In this document: in pieces, positions 16,989 through 25,213 of the stretch
Layout of the letters: every line of letters starts with the position of its first letter
Numbering within the stretch: position 1 is the stretch's first letter
Assembly: GCF_018688455.1 (NCBI RefSeq)
Contig: NZ_CP061319.1
Location: forward strand, 434,001-498,000
Reading direction: 5' to 3'
DNA: 64,000 bases
DNA from: Polynucleobacter sp. AM-7D1
GTDB taxonomy: Bacteria > Pseudomonadota > Gammaproteobacteria > Burkholderiales > Burkholderiaceae
The notes under the pieces: model-generated
What the model saw: only the letters and a program-made list of their open reading frames with translations
Told to the model about the DNA's origin: nothing
Database searches by the model: none
Program-made: the position numbers and the translations under genes

Positions 16989-17342
16989 CTAGTTGTATCC
17001 ACAAGGATAAAGTTCAATTAACTTTTTTAACAGAATTGGATCAATATCTAGAGATTGCCTCTCTATCTTGTTGGTAGATACATCCTTAATGCCTAGGGCG
17101 ATAATTTCTTTGTAATTTGCTATGCTCAGCTTCAAAAAGGGCGGTAAGCAGAATAAAGGAGTGCTTTCAGTGGATACCAATGCATTATTTGCAGCATTGA
17201 GTCCGCTGGCAAGTCCTAGTACATAAGTGTCCACAGATTGAGTTTTCGATTTATTCTCAAAGCTTGAAACAGTCATGCTAGAAAAGGCGGTCTGGGATGC
17301 GAGAAGCATTAGCAAGCCAGAAAAAATATGGATGATTTTCAT
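16989..17342 (-). CDS. Secreted Rap1a/Tai-like protein
   Basis: The 117-residue product has a signal peptide (about residues 1-21, ending TAFSS). The mature part shows the pattern of the Rap1a/Tai immunity fold: a YVLGLASGLNAANNAL helix, then FCLPPFLKLSIANYKEII, and a C-terminal LIELYPCGYN, giving a CLP...YPC cysteine pair. Rap1a/Tai proteins block type VI amidase effectors in Serratia and Salmonella, but many chromosomal relatives stand alone without a known toxin. No amidase effector or T6SS gene lies in this window. It runs opposite to its neighbours and is convergent with the preceding gene. Confidence 0.68.
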   Translation of the reverse strand: MKIIHIFSGLLMLLASQTAFSSMTVSSFENKSKTQSVDTYVLGLASGLNAANNALVSTESTPLFCLPPFLKLSIANYKEIIALGIKDVSTNKIERQSLDIDPILLKKLIELYPCGYN

Positions 17343-17450
17343 TTGATTGAATTTGCTAGTTTATATTTACTAAATGTAACAGAATCTTTTATAAACTAAG
17401 GATAATTCTTGCACGCTCAGTTAGGTGTATGTATATTTTTAAAGGCATCT

Positions 17451-18020
17451 ATGGTCGATATTGATTGGGAATACTGGGTTTCTAGGCCCTATGTTTACAC
17501 ATGGCAGGCTGCCGCCCTAATTCAGGGAATTAATCCTAAGAAAATTAAATTTCCAGTGAGGGATGCTGCTGGAGAGTTGCACTTCGAGAGAGCTAATTTT
17601 GGCGATGCCTATCCTGAATTTAAGTTAAAGCTCGATCTCTTAACCGAGCACGCTTGGATCCAAAATTTTTCAGCTCAAAATATGCGCGTCGATTTCAAGC
17701 GTTTTTTGTACTGGGCATATCATGTTCAAAAGTGGCCATGTCCTGCTGAGCTCGCATCCTTTTCTCAGAGTTTGAGTTTGGATACATTGGTTGAGCTAGC
17801 AGACGAAGGTGATAATGCCATGCGGGAGAGCGAGAGAAACTCACTCCATTTAATTTGGGCTCTCAGGCAGTTGCTAAAAGAGCATCGATATGGAAAAACA
17901 GACCGAGAGTTAATTTATTTTTTATCGAAGACCTACTCCAGTCAACCGAGCTTCAAGCGACTCGCACTTGAGATGAAGTTTGCTGAAGCGCAGGCAGTTG
18001 TTGACGCAGTTGAGTCTTAG
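17451..18020 (+). CDS. Unknown soluble protein
   Basis: The likely product is 189 residues, starting at ATG 17451, which has AAAGG just upstream (17441-17445). An in-frame ATG 14 codons earlier lacks such a site. There is no signal peptide or membrane helix. The sequence is rich in aromatics (DIDWEYWVSRPYVYTWQAAA and FKRFLYWAYHVQKWP) and ends with charged helices. The first motif resembles proteins annotated only as hypothetical in related bacteria; I cannot assign a function. Confidence 0.7.
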   Translation: MVDIDWEYWVSRPYVYTWQAAALIQGINPKKIKFPVRDAAGELHFERANFGDAYPEFKLKLDLLTEHAWIQNFSAQNMRVDFKRFLYWAYHVQKWPCPAELASFSQSLSLDTLVELADEGDNAMRESERNSLHLIWALRQLLKEHRYGKTDRELIYFLSKTYSSQPSFKRLALEMKFAEAQAVVDAVES

Positions 18021-18079
18021 ATTGATTTTAGTAAGCACCTAATTAAGAGTCTTTTCCACAGCGGGATTTGAGTAAAACC

Positions 18080-19258
18080 ATGGTTTTGAATAAGAGTGCT
18101 ATAAAAAAACTCAATTATCCAGCATACCTTTTTCATGCTGTGCATACCTTTATCCTGAGAAATAAAGGGCGGACTTTTCGTCAAAAAGTATATTCACTCC
18201 TCAATCCAACACCAAGCTCTGGAGAGCTCCATCACATCATTGATCATGTGATCGTGATATCTGTTTTGTTGTCGGTAGTGTCAATTATTTTAGAAACTGT
18301 ATCCTGGATACATAACCCTTTTCGCTGGGAATTCTATTCAATTGAAATTGTTACCGTCATCATCTTTTCCCTTGAATACATTGGTCGAGTCTATTCTTGT
18401 TGTGAGCTAGAGAAATATCGTCAGCCCTTTGTTGGTAGATTGAAGTACATGTTTACGATTGGGGCCTTGATTGATTTGGTCGCAGTTCTGCCGTTCTATG
18501 TAGGGCTTGCATTTCATGAGGCTTTTGATTTGCGCTTCTTGCGAGTATTTAGGCTTTCGCGACTCCTGAAATTAACGCGCTATACGGGCACTCTCAATAC
18601 GATGTACAAGGCAATTTATCGGGAGCGCCGCGTATTGTTTGCAGCAGCTTTCATGATGATATTGCTTGTCATCTTGACGGCAAGCTTGGGTTATGAGTTT
18701 GAGCATGCAGCTCAGCCAGATAAGTTCAATACCATTCCGGATGCGATGTATTGGGCCGTTATTACACTGGCAAGTGTTGGTTATGGTGATTTAACTCCAA
18801 TTACTCCCATGGGCAAAGCAATGACCGTTGTCATCAGCCTCATTGGGATTGGAATTTTTGCTATTCCTGCCGGTTTAATGGCTTCAGCATTTACCGATCA
18901 ACTTCGAATTGATCGTGAGGCATTTGAAAATGAGTTTAGAGATGCCATCGCCAAGGGCAGACTATCTCCGAGTGATCGTCTTGCTCTGGAGGCTGAGGCT
19001 GAAAGATTGCACTTGTCTCTAGAGGACGTAGATCGCATCACTGATAAGGTAAAAAGTGAGCTGATTAATGCTACTGGCGTACTTCCTGATGATATGGATC
19101 CAGAGATTGTGCTAGAAAAATATCGGCAGCAGGTTAGCCATCTGAAGGTATTTTCGCTGAGCAAGCAGTTTCAAGATATTGAGATGATGCTGAATGATCC
19201 AAATTGCTCAACTGAGCTAGAGCGTCAGATTTGGGTTTTGATAAAAAAATCTAACTAG
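18080..19258 (+). CDS. Voltage-gated potassium channel (Kv-type, six helices)
   Basis: The product (392 residues from ATG 18080; a TTG at 18068 would add four) has the layout of a voltage-gated K+ channel. It has S1-S3 helices, an S4 segment with regularly spaced arginines (DLRFLRVFRLSRLLKLTRYT), and a pore loop with selectivity filter ASVGYGDLTPIT near residues 231-242. The cytoplasmic tail after the last helix is helical and acidic, without a clear RCK or cyclic-nucleotide domain. Such channels set membrane potential; the physiological role here is unknown. It ends eight bases inside the convergent next gene. Confidence 0.92.
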   Translation: MVLNKSAIKKLNYPAYLFHAVHTFILRNKGRTFRQKVYSLLNPTPSSGELHHIIDHVIVISVLLSVVSIILETVSWIHNPFRWEFYSIEIVTVIIFSLEYIGRVYSCCELEKYRQPFVGRLKYMFTIGALIDLVAVLPFYVGLAFHEAFDLRFLRVFRLSRLLKLTRYTGTLNTMYKAIYRERRVLFAAAFMMILLVILTASLGYEFEHAAQPDKFNTIPDAMYWAVITLASVGYGDLTPITPMGKAMTVVISLIGIGIFAIPAGLMASAFTDQLRIDREAFENEFRDAIAKGRLSPSDRLALEAEAERLHLSLEDVDRITDKVKSELINATGVLPDDMDPEIVLEKYRQQVSHLKVFSLSKQFQDIEMMLNDPNCSTELERQIWVLIKKSN

Positions 19259-19550
19259 ATTGATTGACTCGTAAGAATTGATAGATGGCTTCATCAACCG
19301 GACTCGGTAAGTCTGGTTGACCAGATGCCGTCAACTCAATGCTGATTTTTCCTCTTAGAGTAATCAGACCCTTTAGTGTTTCGCGCTTATGAAAATGATC
19401 GTGCTCATGATCAATCTCTTGAATCAAAAATTGGTGCAGGTATGCATGATTCGAGAGATCAAGCTTTAGTGCAAATGCCAATCGATCAATTTCTTGGTTC
19501 AGTTGATGCACCACAGTTTCAAACTCATTATCCAGATAAGGCTTGTCCAT
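19251..19550 (-). CDS. Unknown small protein
   Basis: The 99-residue product has no signal peptide or membrane helix. It is mostly helical and rich in histidine and acidic residues in the middle (QEIDHEHDHFHKRETLKG), which could bind metal, although this is only compositional. It overlaps the 3' end of the K+ channel gene by eight bases in a tail-to-tail arrangement. The codon pattern looks coding, but no family was recognised. Confidence 0.6.
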   Translation of the reverse strand: MDKPYLDNEFETVVHQLNQEIDRLAFALKLDLSNHAYLHQFLIQEIDHEHDHFHKRETLKGLITLRGKISIELTASGQPDLPSPVDEAIYQFLRVNQSS

Positions 19551-19774
19551 TTGGCTCGTGTAATTTAAATAGTTAATTAATGCTTTTAACTAGAATTTTC
19601 CTTAAGTCGGTAATGATAGGGATTTAAGTCCTCATTATATCTAGAGACCCTGGGTGAGCTCAGATTTGAGCCTATTTGCAACTTATAATCCAATGACTGC
19701 GATACGAGTTTGGTTATAGGGTGCTTGAAGATGGGCTTTGGCTTCATGTTATGGTTAGGTATGCAGATTAAAGA

Positions 19775-20545
19775 ATGAATCAAATGTTGAATTTAAGTGG
19801 AAAAAAAGGCCTCATTCTTGGGGTGGCAAACGATCAAAGTATCGCTTGGGGATGTGCGCTCATGGCTAAACAGATGGGCGCTGAGCTTATTGTTACCTGT
19901 CAAAATGAAAAGGCGCGGAAGTATGTTGAGCCTCTGACTAATGCTGAGAATATTCAGCTTGAAGCGTGTAACGTGGAGGATCCGGGTACACTAGAGATTC
20001 TGGTGAATAACGCTGTTAAAAAGTTGGGCCATTTTGATTTTGTAATTCACTCTATTGCATGGGCGCCGCTGGAAGATCTTCACGGACGTGTGATTGATAG
20101 TTCTAGTATTGGATTTTCTAGAGCAATGGAGGTTTCCTGTCATTCCTTTGCCACGCTTGCAAAGTTATGTGCCCCACATATGCCCTCTGGTGGTGCTCTT
20201 TTAACAATGAGTTACTTGGGTGCTGATGAAGCGGTACCCCATTATGGTCTGATGGGGCCAGTAAAGGCGGCGCTGGAATCATTAGTTAGATACATGGCTG
20301 TGGAATTGGGGGCGCAAAAAATTCGAGTGCATGCAGTTTCGCCCGGGCCCATAGCAACGCGCGCAGCTTCGGGTATTGATCATTTTGATGAGCTTATGCG
20401 CACCGCATCTCAGAAATCTCCACTGGGAAGGCCAGTTCGACTTGAGGAGATTGCCAGCTTATCTACATTTTTATGTTCTGATGGAGCTTCAGGCATGACT
20501 GGCCAAACTATCTACGTAGATGGTGGTTGCCATGCCGTCGCTTAA
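19775..20545 (+). CDS. fabI: Enoyl-ACP reductase (NADH), FabI-type
   Basis: FabI reduces trans-2-enoyl-ACP in fatty acid synthesis. The 256-residue product has the FabI nucleotide-binding start GLILGVANDQSIAWG rather than a generic GxxxGxG, and the catalytic set Tyr147, Tyr157 and Lys164 in the YLGADEAVPHYGLMGPVK region. SPGPIATRAASGI and MTGQTIYVDGG are also typical. It is followed 10 bases later by a MaoC-Pta fusion and then an acetate kinase, a three-gene set found in several proteobacteria, so this copy may serve that module rather than bulk lipid synthesis. Whether another FabI exists elsewhere cannot be seen. Confidence 0.92.
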   Translation: MNQMLNLSGKKGLILGVANDQSIAWGCALMAKQMGAELIVTCQNEKARKYVEPLTNAENIQLEACNVEDPGTLEILVNNAVKKLGHFDFVIHSIAWAPLEDLHGRVIDSSSIGFSRAMEVSCHSFATLAKLCAPHMPSGGALLTMSYLGADEAVPHYGLMGPVKAALESLVRYMAVELGAQKIRVHAVSPGPIATRAASGIDHFDELMRTASQKSPLGRPVRLEEIASLSTFLCSDGASGMTGQTIYVDGGCHAVA

Positions 20546-20555
20546 AGGAAATGTA

Positions 20556-21965
20556 ATGAATTCCAAGACAGAAGAGAATGTGCTGATTGAGAACATTACC
20601 TATGACGAGCTTAGCATTGGCCAAAGTGCACGCTTATTACGTACTTTAACGCTTGAAGATATTCAGGCATTTGCTGCCGTCTCAGGGGATACGAACCCAG
20701 CGCATCTCGATAATGAGTATGCTAACGACACGATGTTTCATGGCGTTATTGCACATGGTATGTGGGGTGGGGCGTTAATATCTGCTTTACTGGGAACCAA
20801 GTTTCCCGGTCCTGGAACCATTTACCTGGAGCAGGACCTACATTTTTCACGACCAGTTCGCATTGGTGATACCTTGGTTGTGGTTGCTACCGTGAGCTCT
20901 AAAGATGACTTGAAAAAACGTGTTGAGCTCGATTGTGTGGTCCACAATCAAAATGGCGAAAAAGTTTTGTATGGTACGGCTCGCATTATTGCTCCGACAC
21001 AAAAAATATCTCGTCCTAGATTAAGCGCTCCACAGATTCAGATTTTTGATCCCGAAGCTAGGTTTCATGCGCTATTAGAGAGAGCTTATCACCTTGAGCC
21101 AGTATTTTGTGCCGTTGTTCACCCATGCGACACAGAGTCCCTGATGGGCGCTGTTGATTCAGCGGCTGCGGGACTTATTAAACCTATTTTGATCGGTCCA
21201 GCCAAGAAAATTCAAGCGATCGCGCATGCCTCATCGATTGATATAACGCCATACGAGCTCATCGATGTTCCTCATAGCCATGCAGCCGCACAGAAAGCGG
21301 CAGAGATGGCTGTGGATCGTAAGGTGGAAATGATGATGAAGGGCAGCCTGCATACGGATGAGTTATTGCATGCCATATTGGCCTGCCCTCAGCTCAGAAC
21401 AGGCAGAAGAATGTCGCATGTGTTTCGTTTTGATATTCCCATGTATACCAAACCATTATTAGTGACTGATGCTGCACTCAATATTCATCCGACACTGATG
21501 GAAAAAGTCGACATTATTCAAAATGCAATCGACTTTAGCGTCATCATGGGTGTGCCAAATCCGAAAGTGGCTATCTTGTCTGCGGTGGAGACGGTGAATC
21601 CTGACATTCCCTCTACGATTGAGGCCGCAGCACTTTGCAAGATGGCTCAACGCGGGCAAATTAAGGGCGGCATCTTAGATGGCCCATTGGCATTTGATAA
21701 TGCAATCTCATTGCATGCAGCCCAAATCAAAGGAATCGATTCTCCTGTAGCGGGTGATGCAGATATTTTGAATGTCCCTGACTTGGAGTCTGGAAACATG
21801 TTGGCGAAACAGTTAGAGTATTTTGCTGGGGCTAGTGGTGCCGGTTTAGTTTTAGGTGCTCGAATTCCGGTGGCATTAACAAGTAGAGCTGATGGCCCTC
21901 GGACTAGGGTGGCATCTGCTTTACTGGGTTTATTGGTAGCTCATGCGCATCGCCAAATCGACTAA
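20556..21965 (+). CDS. Bifunctional MaoC-type enoyl-CoA hydratase / phosphate acyltransferase
   Basis: The product is 469 residues. Residues about 1-150 form a MaoC hot-dog hydratase (TLEDIQAFAAVSGDTNPAHL, then FHGVIAHGMWG). Residues about 165-469 form a phosphate acetyl/butyryltransferase domain (MKGSLHTDELLHAIL, GGILDGPLAFDNAIS, and a C-terminal LTSRADGPRTRVASALLG). The Pta half makes acyl-phosphate from acyl-CoA for the acetate kinase encoded next. I chose ATG 20556 because AAAGGAA at 20544-20550 precedes it; starting at 20520 would overlap fabI and add unrelated residues. The fused hydratase suggests handling of enoyl/3-hydroxyacyl-CoA, but substrates are not proved. Confidence 0.9.
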   Translation: MNSKTEENVLIENITYDELSIGQSARLLRTLTLEDIQAFAAVSGDTNPAHLDNEYANDTMFHGVIAHGMWGGALISALLGTKFPGPGTIYLEQDLHFSRPVRIGDTLVVVATVSSKDDLKKRVELDCVVHNQNGEKVLYGTARIIAPTQKISRPRLSAPQIQIFDPEARFHALLERAYHLEPVFCAVVHPCDTESLMGAVDSAAAGLIKPILIGPAKKIQAIAHASSIDITPYELIDVPHSHAAAQKAAEMAVDRKVEMMMKGSLHTDELLHAILACPQLRTGRRMSHVFRFDIPMYTKPLLVTDAALNIHPTLMEKVDIIQNAIDFSVIMGVPNPKVAILSAVETVNPDIPSTIEAAALCKMAQRGQIKGGILDGPLAFDNAISLHAAQIKGIDSPVAGDADILNVPDLESGNMLAKQLEYFAGASGAGLVLGARIPVALTSRADGPRTRVASALLGLLVAHAHRQID

Positions 21966-21993
21966 TTTTTTCTAAGTACGATAAAGCGCTGAG

Positions 21994-23187
21994 ATGGCAA
22001 TTCTTTCTGTAAATGCAGGTTCATCAACCTTAAAGTTTGCTATTTATCCAGTTGAAAAGGGTGTCGTAAAGCCATCGATTTTAGTAGGTAATTTTGAGGG
22101 CTTGGAGCCGAATGGTTCACCAGTTCTAAATTATGGTTTTGGAGGTGAAGCCACATCATTGCCATTGTTGAGCACACTAGGGGATCCATTTACATCTGCA
22201 TTGGAGAGCTTAAAGAACCTCATTATTTCTTTGCCCAATATTCCAAAGATTGATGCTATTGCGCATCGTATCGTGCATGGTGGCTTGTTATATACCCACA
22301 GCATCATTGCTACTGATGCAATTCTCAATGATTTATGCCAGCTCAATTCCCTCGCACCTTTGCATCAGCCCCATAACCTAGAGGGAGTGAGTGCGTTTGC
22401 AAGAGCATTTCCGGATATTCCTCAAGTACTGTGTTTTGATACTGCATACCATCAGACGATTTCTGAGACAGCATCTGCCTTTGCGTTGCCAACGGAAATT
22501 ACTGCCTTAGGCGTGAAGAGGTATGGCTTTCATGGTCTCTCATACCAATACATCATGGGTTCCTTGTTAGATTATTCCAGTAGAGCAAAGGGGAGAGTAT
22601 TGATGGCTCACCTAGGTAATGGTGCCAGTTTGTGTGCAGCTAAGACTGGTAAAAGCATAGCAACTACTATGGGATTTTCTGCTTTGGATGGCTTGATGAT
22701 GGGAACAAGGGCAGGCTCATTAGATGCTGGTGTGCTTTTATATCTCATCGAGAAGGGTTACTCTCATGATCAGCTAGAGCAGTTGCTTTATAAGAAAAGT
22801 GGCTTACTTGGCGTGTCTGGTATCTCTGCTGATATGCGTAAGTTGAGATCCAGTCCAGAGCCATTGGCGAAAGCTGCGATTGAATTATTCACCTATAGAG
22901 TAGTTCGTGAAGCTGGTGCAATGATTGCTTGTCTAGGTGGTTTGGATGTTATCGGTTTTAGCGGTGGCATAGGGGAGCATGATTCACAGCTTCGCCAAGA
23001 TGTAATTGATAAACTATCCTGGTTAGGGATCAAGCTAGATCATGCGCTTAACCAGAATGCAGTCAAGGATCAGATTATCAGAATCAGCGCAGATGACAGC
23101 TTAGTTGAGGTTTGGGTTGTGCCAACTGACGAAGGCATGGTTGCTGCCCGTGACGCGCAAACGCTACTTGAATTAGAGGCAAGTTAG
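21994..23187 (+). CDS. ackA: Acetate/propionate family kinase
   Basis: AckA interconverts acyl-phosphate plus ADP with acetate (or propionate) plus ATP. The 397-residue product has the conserved start ILSVNAGSSTLKFAIYP, the substrate arginine in AHRIVHGG, the nucleotide loop AHLGNGASLCA, the LDGLMMGTRAGSLDAG segment and the C-terminal GGIGEHDSQLR. It follows the MaoC-Pta gene by 28 bases, so the pair could run acyl-CoA to acyl-phosphate to acid with ATP gain. The GTRAGSLD variant is common in the acetate/propionate kinase branch paired with such fusions. Confidence 0.93.
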   Translation: MAILSVNAGSSTLKFAIYPVEKGVVKPSILVGNFEGLEPNGSPVLNYGFGGEATSLPLLSTLGDPFTSALESLKNLIISLPNIPKIDAIAHRIVHGGLLYTHSIIATDAILNDLCQLNSLAPLHQPHNLEGVSAFARAFPDIPQVLCFDTAYHQTISETASAFALPTEITALGVKRYGFHGLSYQYIMGSLLDYSSRAKGRVLMAHLGNGASLCAAKTGKSIATTMGFSALDGLMMGTRAGSLDAGVLLYLIEKGYSHDQLEQLLYKKSGLLGVSGISADMRKLRSSPEPLAKAAIELFTYRVVREAGAMIACLGGLDVIGFSGGIGEHDSQLRQDVIDKLSWLGIKLDHALNQNAVKDQIIRISADDSLVEVWVVPTDEGMVAARDAQTLLELEAS

Positions 23188-23216
23188 CGGAAAGTATGAC
23201 ACATTGGTGTAGAGCT

Positions 23217-23597
23217 TTAGTTAGGTTGCTTTGGGTATGCGGTAGATTTTGCAACATCGTCAGCAGTCCAGGTTTTGCTGAGATCGCCAGTTGGCCCAAG
23301 AAAAACAAATGCCAAGCAAATTCCAATGACAAGTGCGGCTAATCCAAGGATTTTGAGAACCTTGTAGTCCCGTTCTTCCTTGATAACGAACTTAGGCGCA
23401 GGGTGACGCACTTCAAACACCTCGGGAAATGCGTCTTGAATAAGGTCTTTAGCAGATTTAATATGGCGATAACGCTCGTCTTCAGAGGCCCCAACTTCGA
23501 TTACTTTAGCCGCTTTAAGGTAAAGTTCGCTAGCATTCCCCAAAATTTTGGCCCTGTGAATGCATTCTGTATAACGTTCTTTTTCAATTGGGGTCAT
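23217..23597 (-). CDS. Unknown single-helix membrane protein
   Basis: The 126-residue product has a soluble helical N-terminal part (residues 1-75, with a possible HRAKILGNASELYLKAAKVI repeat-like helix) and one membrane helix near residues 83-101 (LGLAALVIGICLAFVFLG). A short periplasmic tail follows. I do not recognise the family. It is convergent with ackA and divergent from the GST-like gene. Confidence 0.68.
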   Translation of the reverse strand: MTPIEKERYTECIHRAKILGNASELYLKAAKVIEVGASEDERYRHIKSAKDLIQDAFPEVFEVRHPAPKFVIKEERDYKVLKILGLAALVIGICLAFVFLGPTGDLSKTWTADDVAKSTAYPKQPN

Positions 23598-23687
23598 AGT
23601 TTTATCCGATACTTATCAACTTAAATTCATTTTACTTTTTCCTGAATTAAAAGTCATCATTAACTGCGTGGACTAATACTTTAGAAA

Positions 23688-24296
23688 ATGACTATCGTCC
23701 TGTATTCCTATCGAAGATGTCCCTATGCAATGAGGGCTCGCATGGCGTTGAGGTATTCAGGCGTTGAATACGAACATAGAGAAATTAGCCTAAGAAATAA
23801 ACCTCAGTCTCTATTGTTGCTATCGCCCAAGGGAACTGTTCCGGTCTTGTGTGTTGACGGACGAGTACTTGAGCAGAGTCTAGACATCATGTATTGGGCG
23901 CTTGCGCAATCAGACCCAGATGGCTGGCTTCGATTTGATGAATCAATTGCCCATGCGTGGATTGAGAAAAATGATGGTCCGTTTAAGACTTTATTGGATC
24001 AATATAAATACCCTAATCGATATCCTGAATTGAAGCAGACAGAGGTGCTTAAGCAATTACAAGAAATGATGCTTAAGCCTATGGAGGCTGCCTTAGCAAA
24101 GGAAGCCTATTTAATGGGCGATCGTATCAGTTGGGTTGATATCGCCATTTTTCCATTTATCAGGCAGTTTTCTATGGTGGATGCGAAGGTTTTTGAAAAC
24201 CTACCCGTCCCACACCTAAAGCAATGGCTGCTTCGCCTGCTTGAAACCCCTCTTTTTAATGCAGTGATGGATAAACATCCAACTTGGGTGGAATGA
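23688..24296 (+). CDS. Glutathione S-transferase family protein
   Basis: The 202-residue product has a thioredoxin-fold N-terminal domain with an active-site-like motif RRCPYAMRARMAL (Cys near residue 12), a cis-proline segment PKGTVPVLCVDG and the ESxxI-like EQSLDIMYW. An all-helical C-terminal domain of about 110 residues ends with DIAIFPFIRQF. The CPYA motif is that of cysteine-type GSTs or glutaredoxin-2-like proteins, which reduce disulfides or glutathione conjugates. A strong bidirectional terminator follows. Confidence 0.88.
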   Translation: MTIVLYSYRRCPYAMRARMALRYSGVEYEHREISLRNKPQSLLLLSPKGTVPVLCVDGRVLEQSLDIMYWALAQSDPDGWLRFDESIAHAWIEKNDGPFKTLLDQYKYPNRYPELKQTEVLKQLQEMMLKPMEAALAKEAYLMGDRISWVDIAIFPFIRQFSMVDAKVFENLPVPHLKQWLLRLLETPLFNAVMDKHPTWVE

Positions 24297-24306
24297 TTTA
24301 ATAAAA

Positions 24307-24334
24307 AAACCCCCGAACTTTCATTCGGGGGTTT
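24307..24334. terminator. Bidirectional intrinsic terminator
   Basis: A perfect hairpin has arms CCCCCGAA (24310-24317) and TTCGGGGG (24324-24331), flanked by A-tract and T-tract (AAA and TTT). It lies between the convergent GST-like and rubrerythrin genes and can serve both. Confidence 0.9.
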
Positions 24335-24353
24335 CAAATAAATGACTACGCTA

Positions 24354-24791
24354 TTAAGCGTTTGCCAAATGTGCTTCTAATGTTTTAGTAAATTTGTTAG
24401 CGTGACTACGCTCAGCTTTAGCTAAAGTTTCGAACCAGTCAGCGATTTCGTCAAAGCCTTCATCGCGTGCTGTTTTAGCCATACCTGGGTACATATCTGT
24501 GTACTCATGTGTTTCACCAGCAATAGCTGCTTGCAAAGCTTCTGCAACTGTCTTAGCTGGCATACCAGTACCTGGCTCGCCTGCGCCGCCTTCGATTAGG
24601 TATTCCATGTGACCATGGGCATGACCTGTTTCGCCTTCAGCTGTTGAGCGGAAAACTGCTGCAACATCGTTTGCACCAGCGATATCAGCTTGGTTCGCGA
24701 AATACAAATAACGACGATTTGCTTGTGATTCACCAGCAAACGCTTCCTTCAAAGACTCTTCAGTCTTTGTACCTTTTACGGATTTAGCCAT
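24354..24791 (-). CDS. rbr: Rubrerythrin (erythrin form without rubredoxin domain)
   Basis: Rubrerythrins are di-iron peroxidases that detoxify H2O2. The 145-residue product is a four-helix ferritin-like domain with the metal-ligand pattern [34 protein letters not shown] and AERSHANKF. The usual C-terminal rubredoxin (CxxC pairs) is missing, so electrons must come from a separate donor. OxyR is encoded 2.4 kb away, and an Fe-S protein and a DUF3501 protein are divergent neighbours. An iron-dependent oxidative-stress role fits the context. Confidence 0.92.
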   Translation of the reverse strand: MAKSVKGTKTEESLKEAFAGESQANRRYLYFANQADIAGANDVAAVFRSTAEGETGHAHGHMEYLIEGGAGEPGTGMPAKTVAEALQAAIAGETHEYTDMYPGMAKTARDEGFDEIADWFETLAKAERSHANKFTKTLEAHLANA

Positions 24792-25213
24792 GATTGACTC
24801 CTAAAAACGGTTAGTTGAAATTGGGTGATTCGCTAAATTACTAGCTCAATAAAGTTCACCTGGGAGTGATTATGACCAAATCTACGGATTTGAATAATCA
24901 TATTTTTGTATTGACTTGATAGCTAAAAACAACTGATAAGCAAATATCAATTAATAAAATATAACAATAGATTGGTGCTTTGGGGCGTGCTGCACGAGTT
25001 CTACAGGCCAAGAAAGGGGTAAATATTTAATTAAGTTAGTAAACGCTATCGTTTTTTTACTATTGTAAGAATGTATTTATGACTTTTACCATCTAATTAG
25101 TTAATTACTATGAATATTGTTAATTAATACAATTTTACTATCGATTGGCCCCGCCCTAAACTGTGGAACATTCGATTTACACGCTACAACTGTAGAAACA
25201 TTAGAGGACAGAT
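24792..25213. promoter_or_regulatory. Divergent intergenic region, rubrerythrin / Fe-S protein
   Basis: This 422-base AT-rich gap separates the two divergent start codons and must hold both promoters. It contains runs such as TTAATTA and CTAT-spaced segments (CTAT at 25056 and again at 25070), but I could not fit a full OxyR site. No coding frame longer than about 50 residues is convincing. The Fe-S gene has AGAGGA at 25202-25207 ahead of its ATG. Confidence 0.55.

Noticed and set aside
24918-25080. OxyR-like ATAG/CTAT half-sites upstream of the Fe-S gene
   Set aside because: CTAT and ATAG elements occur, but the spacing does not fit a full four-element OxyR site and such tetramers are frequent in AT-rich DNA.
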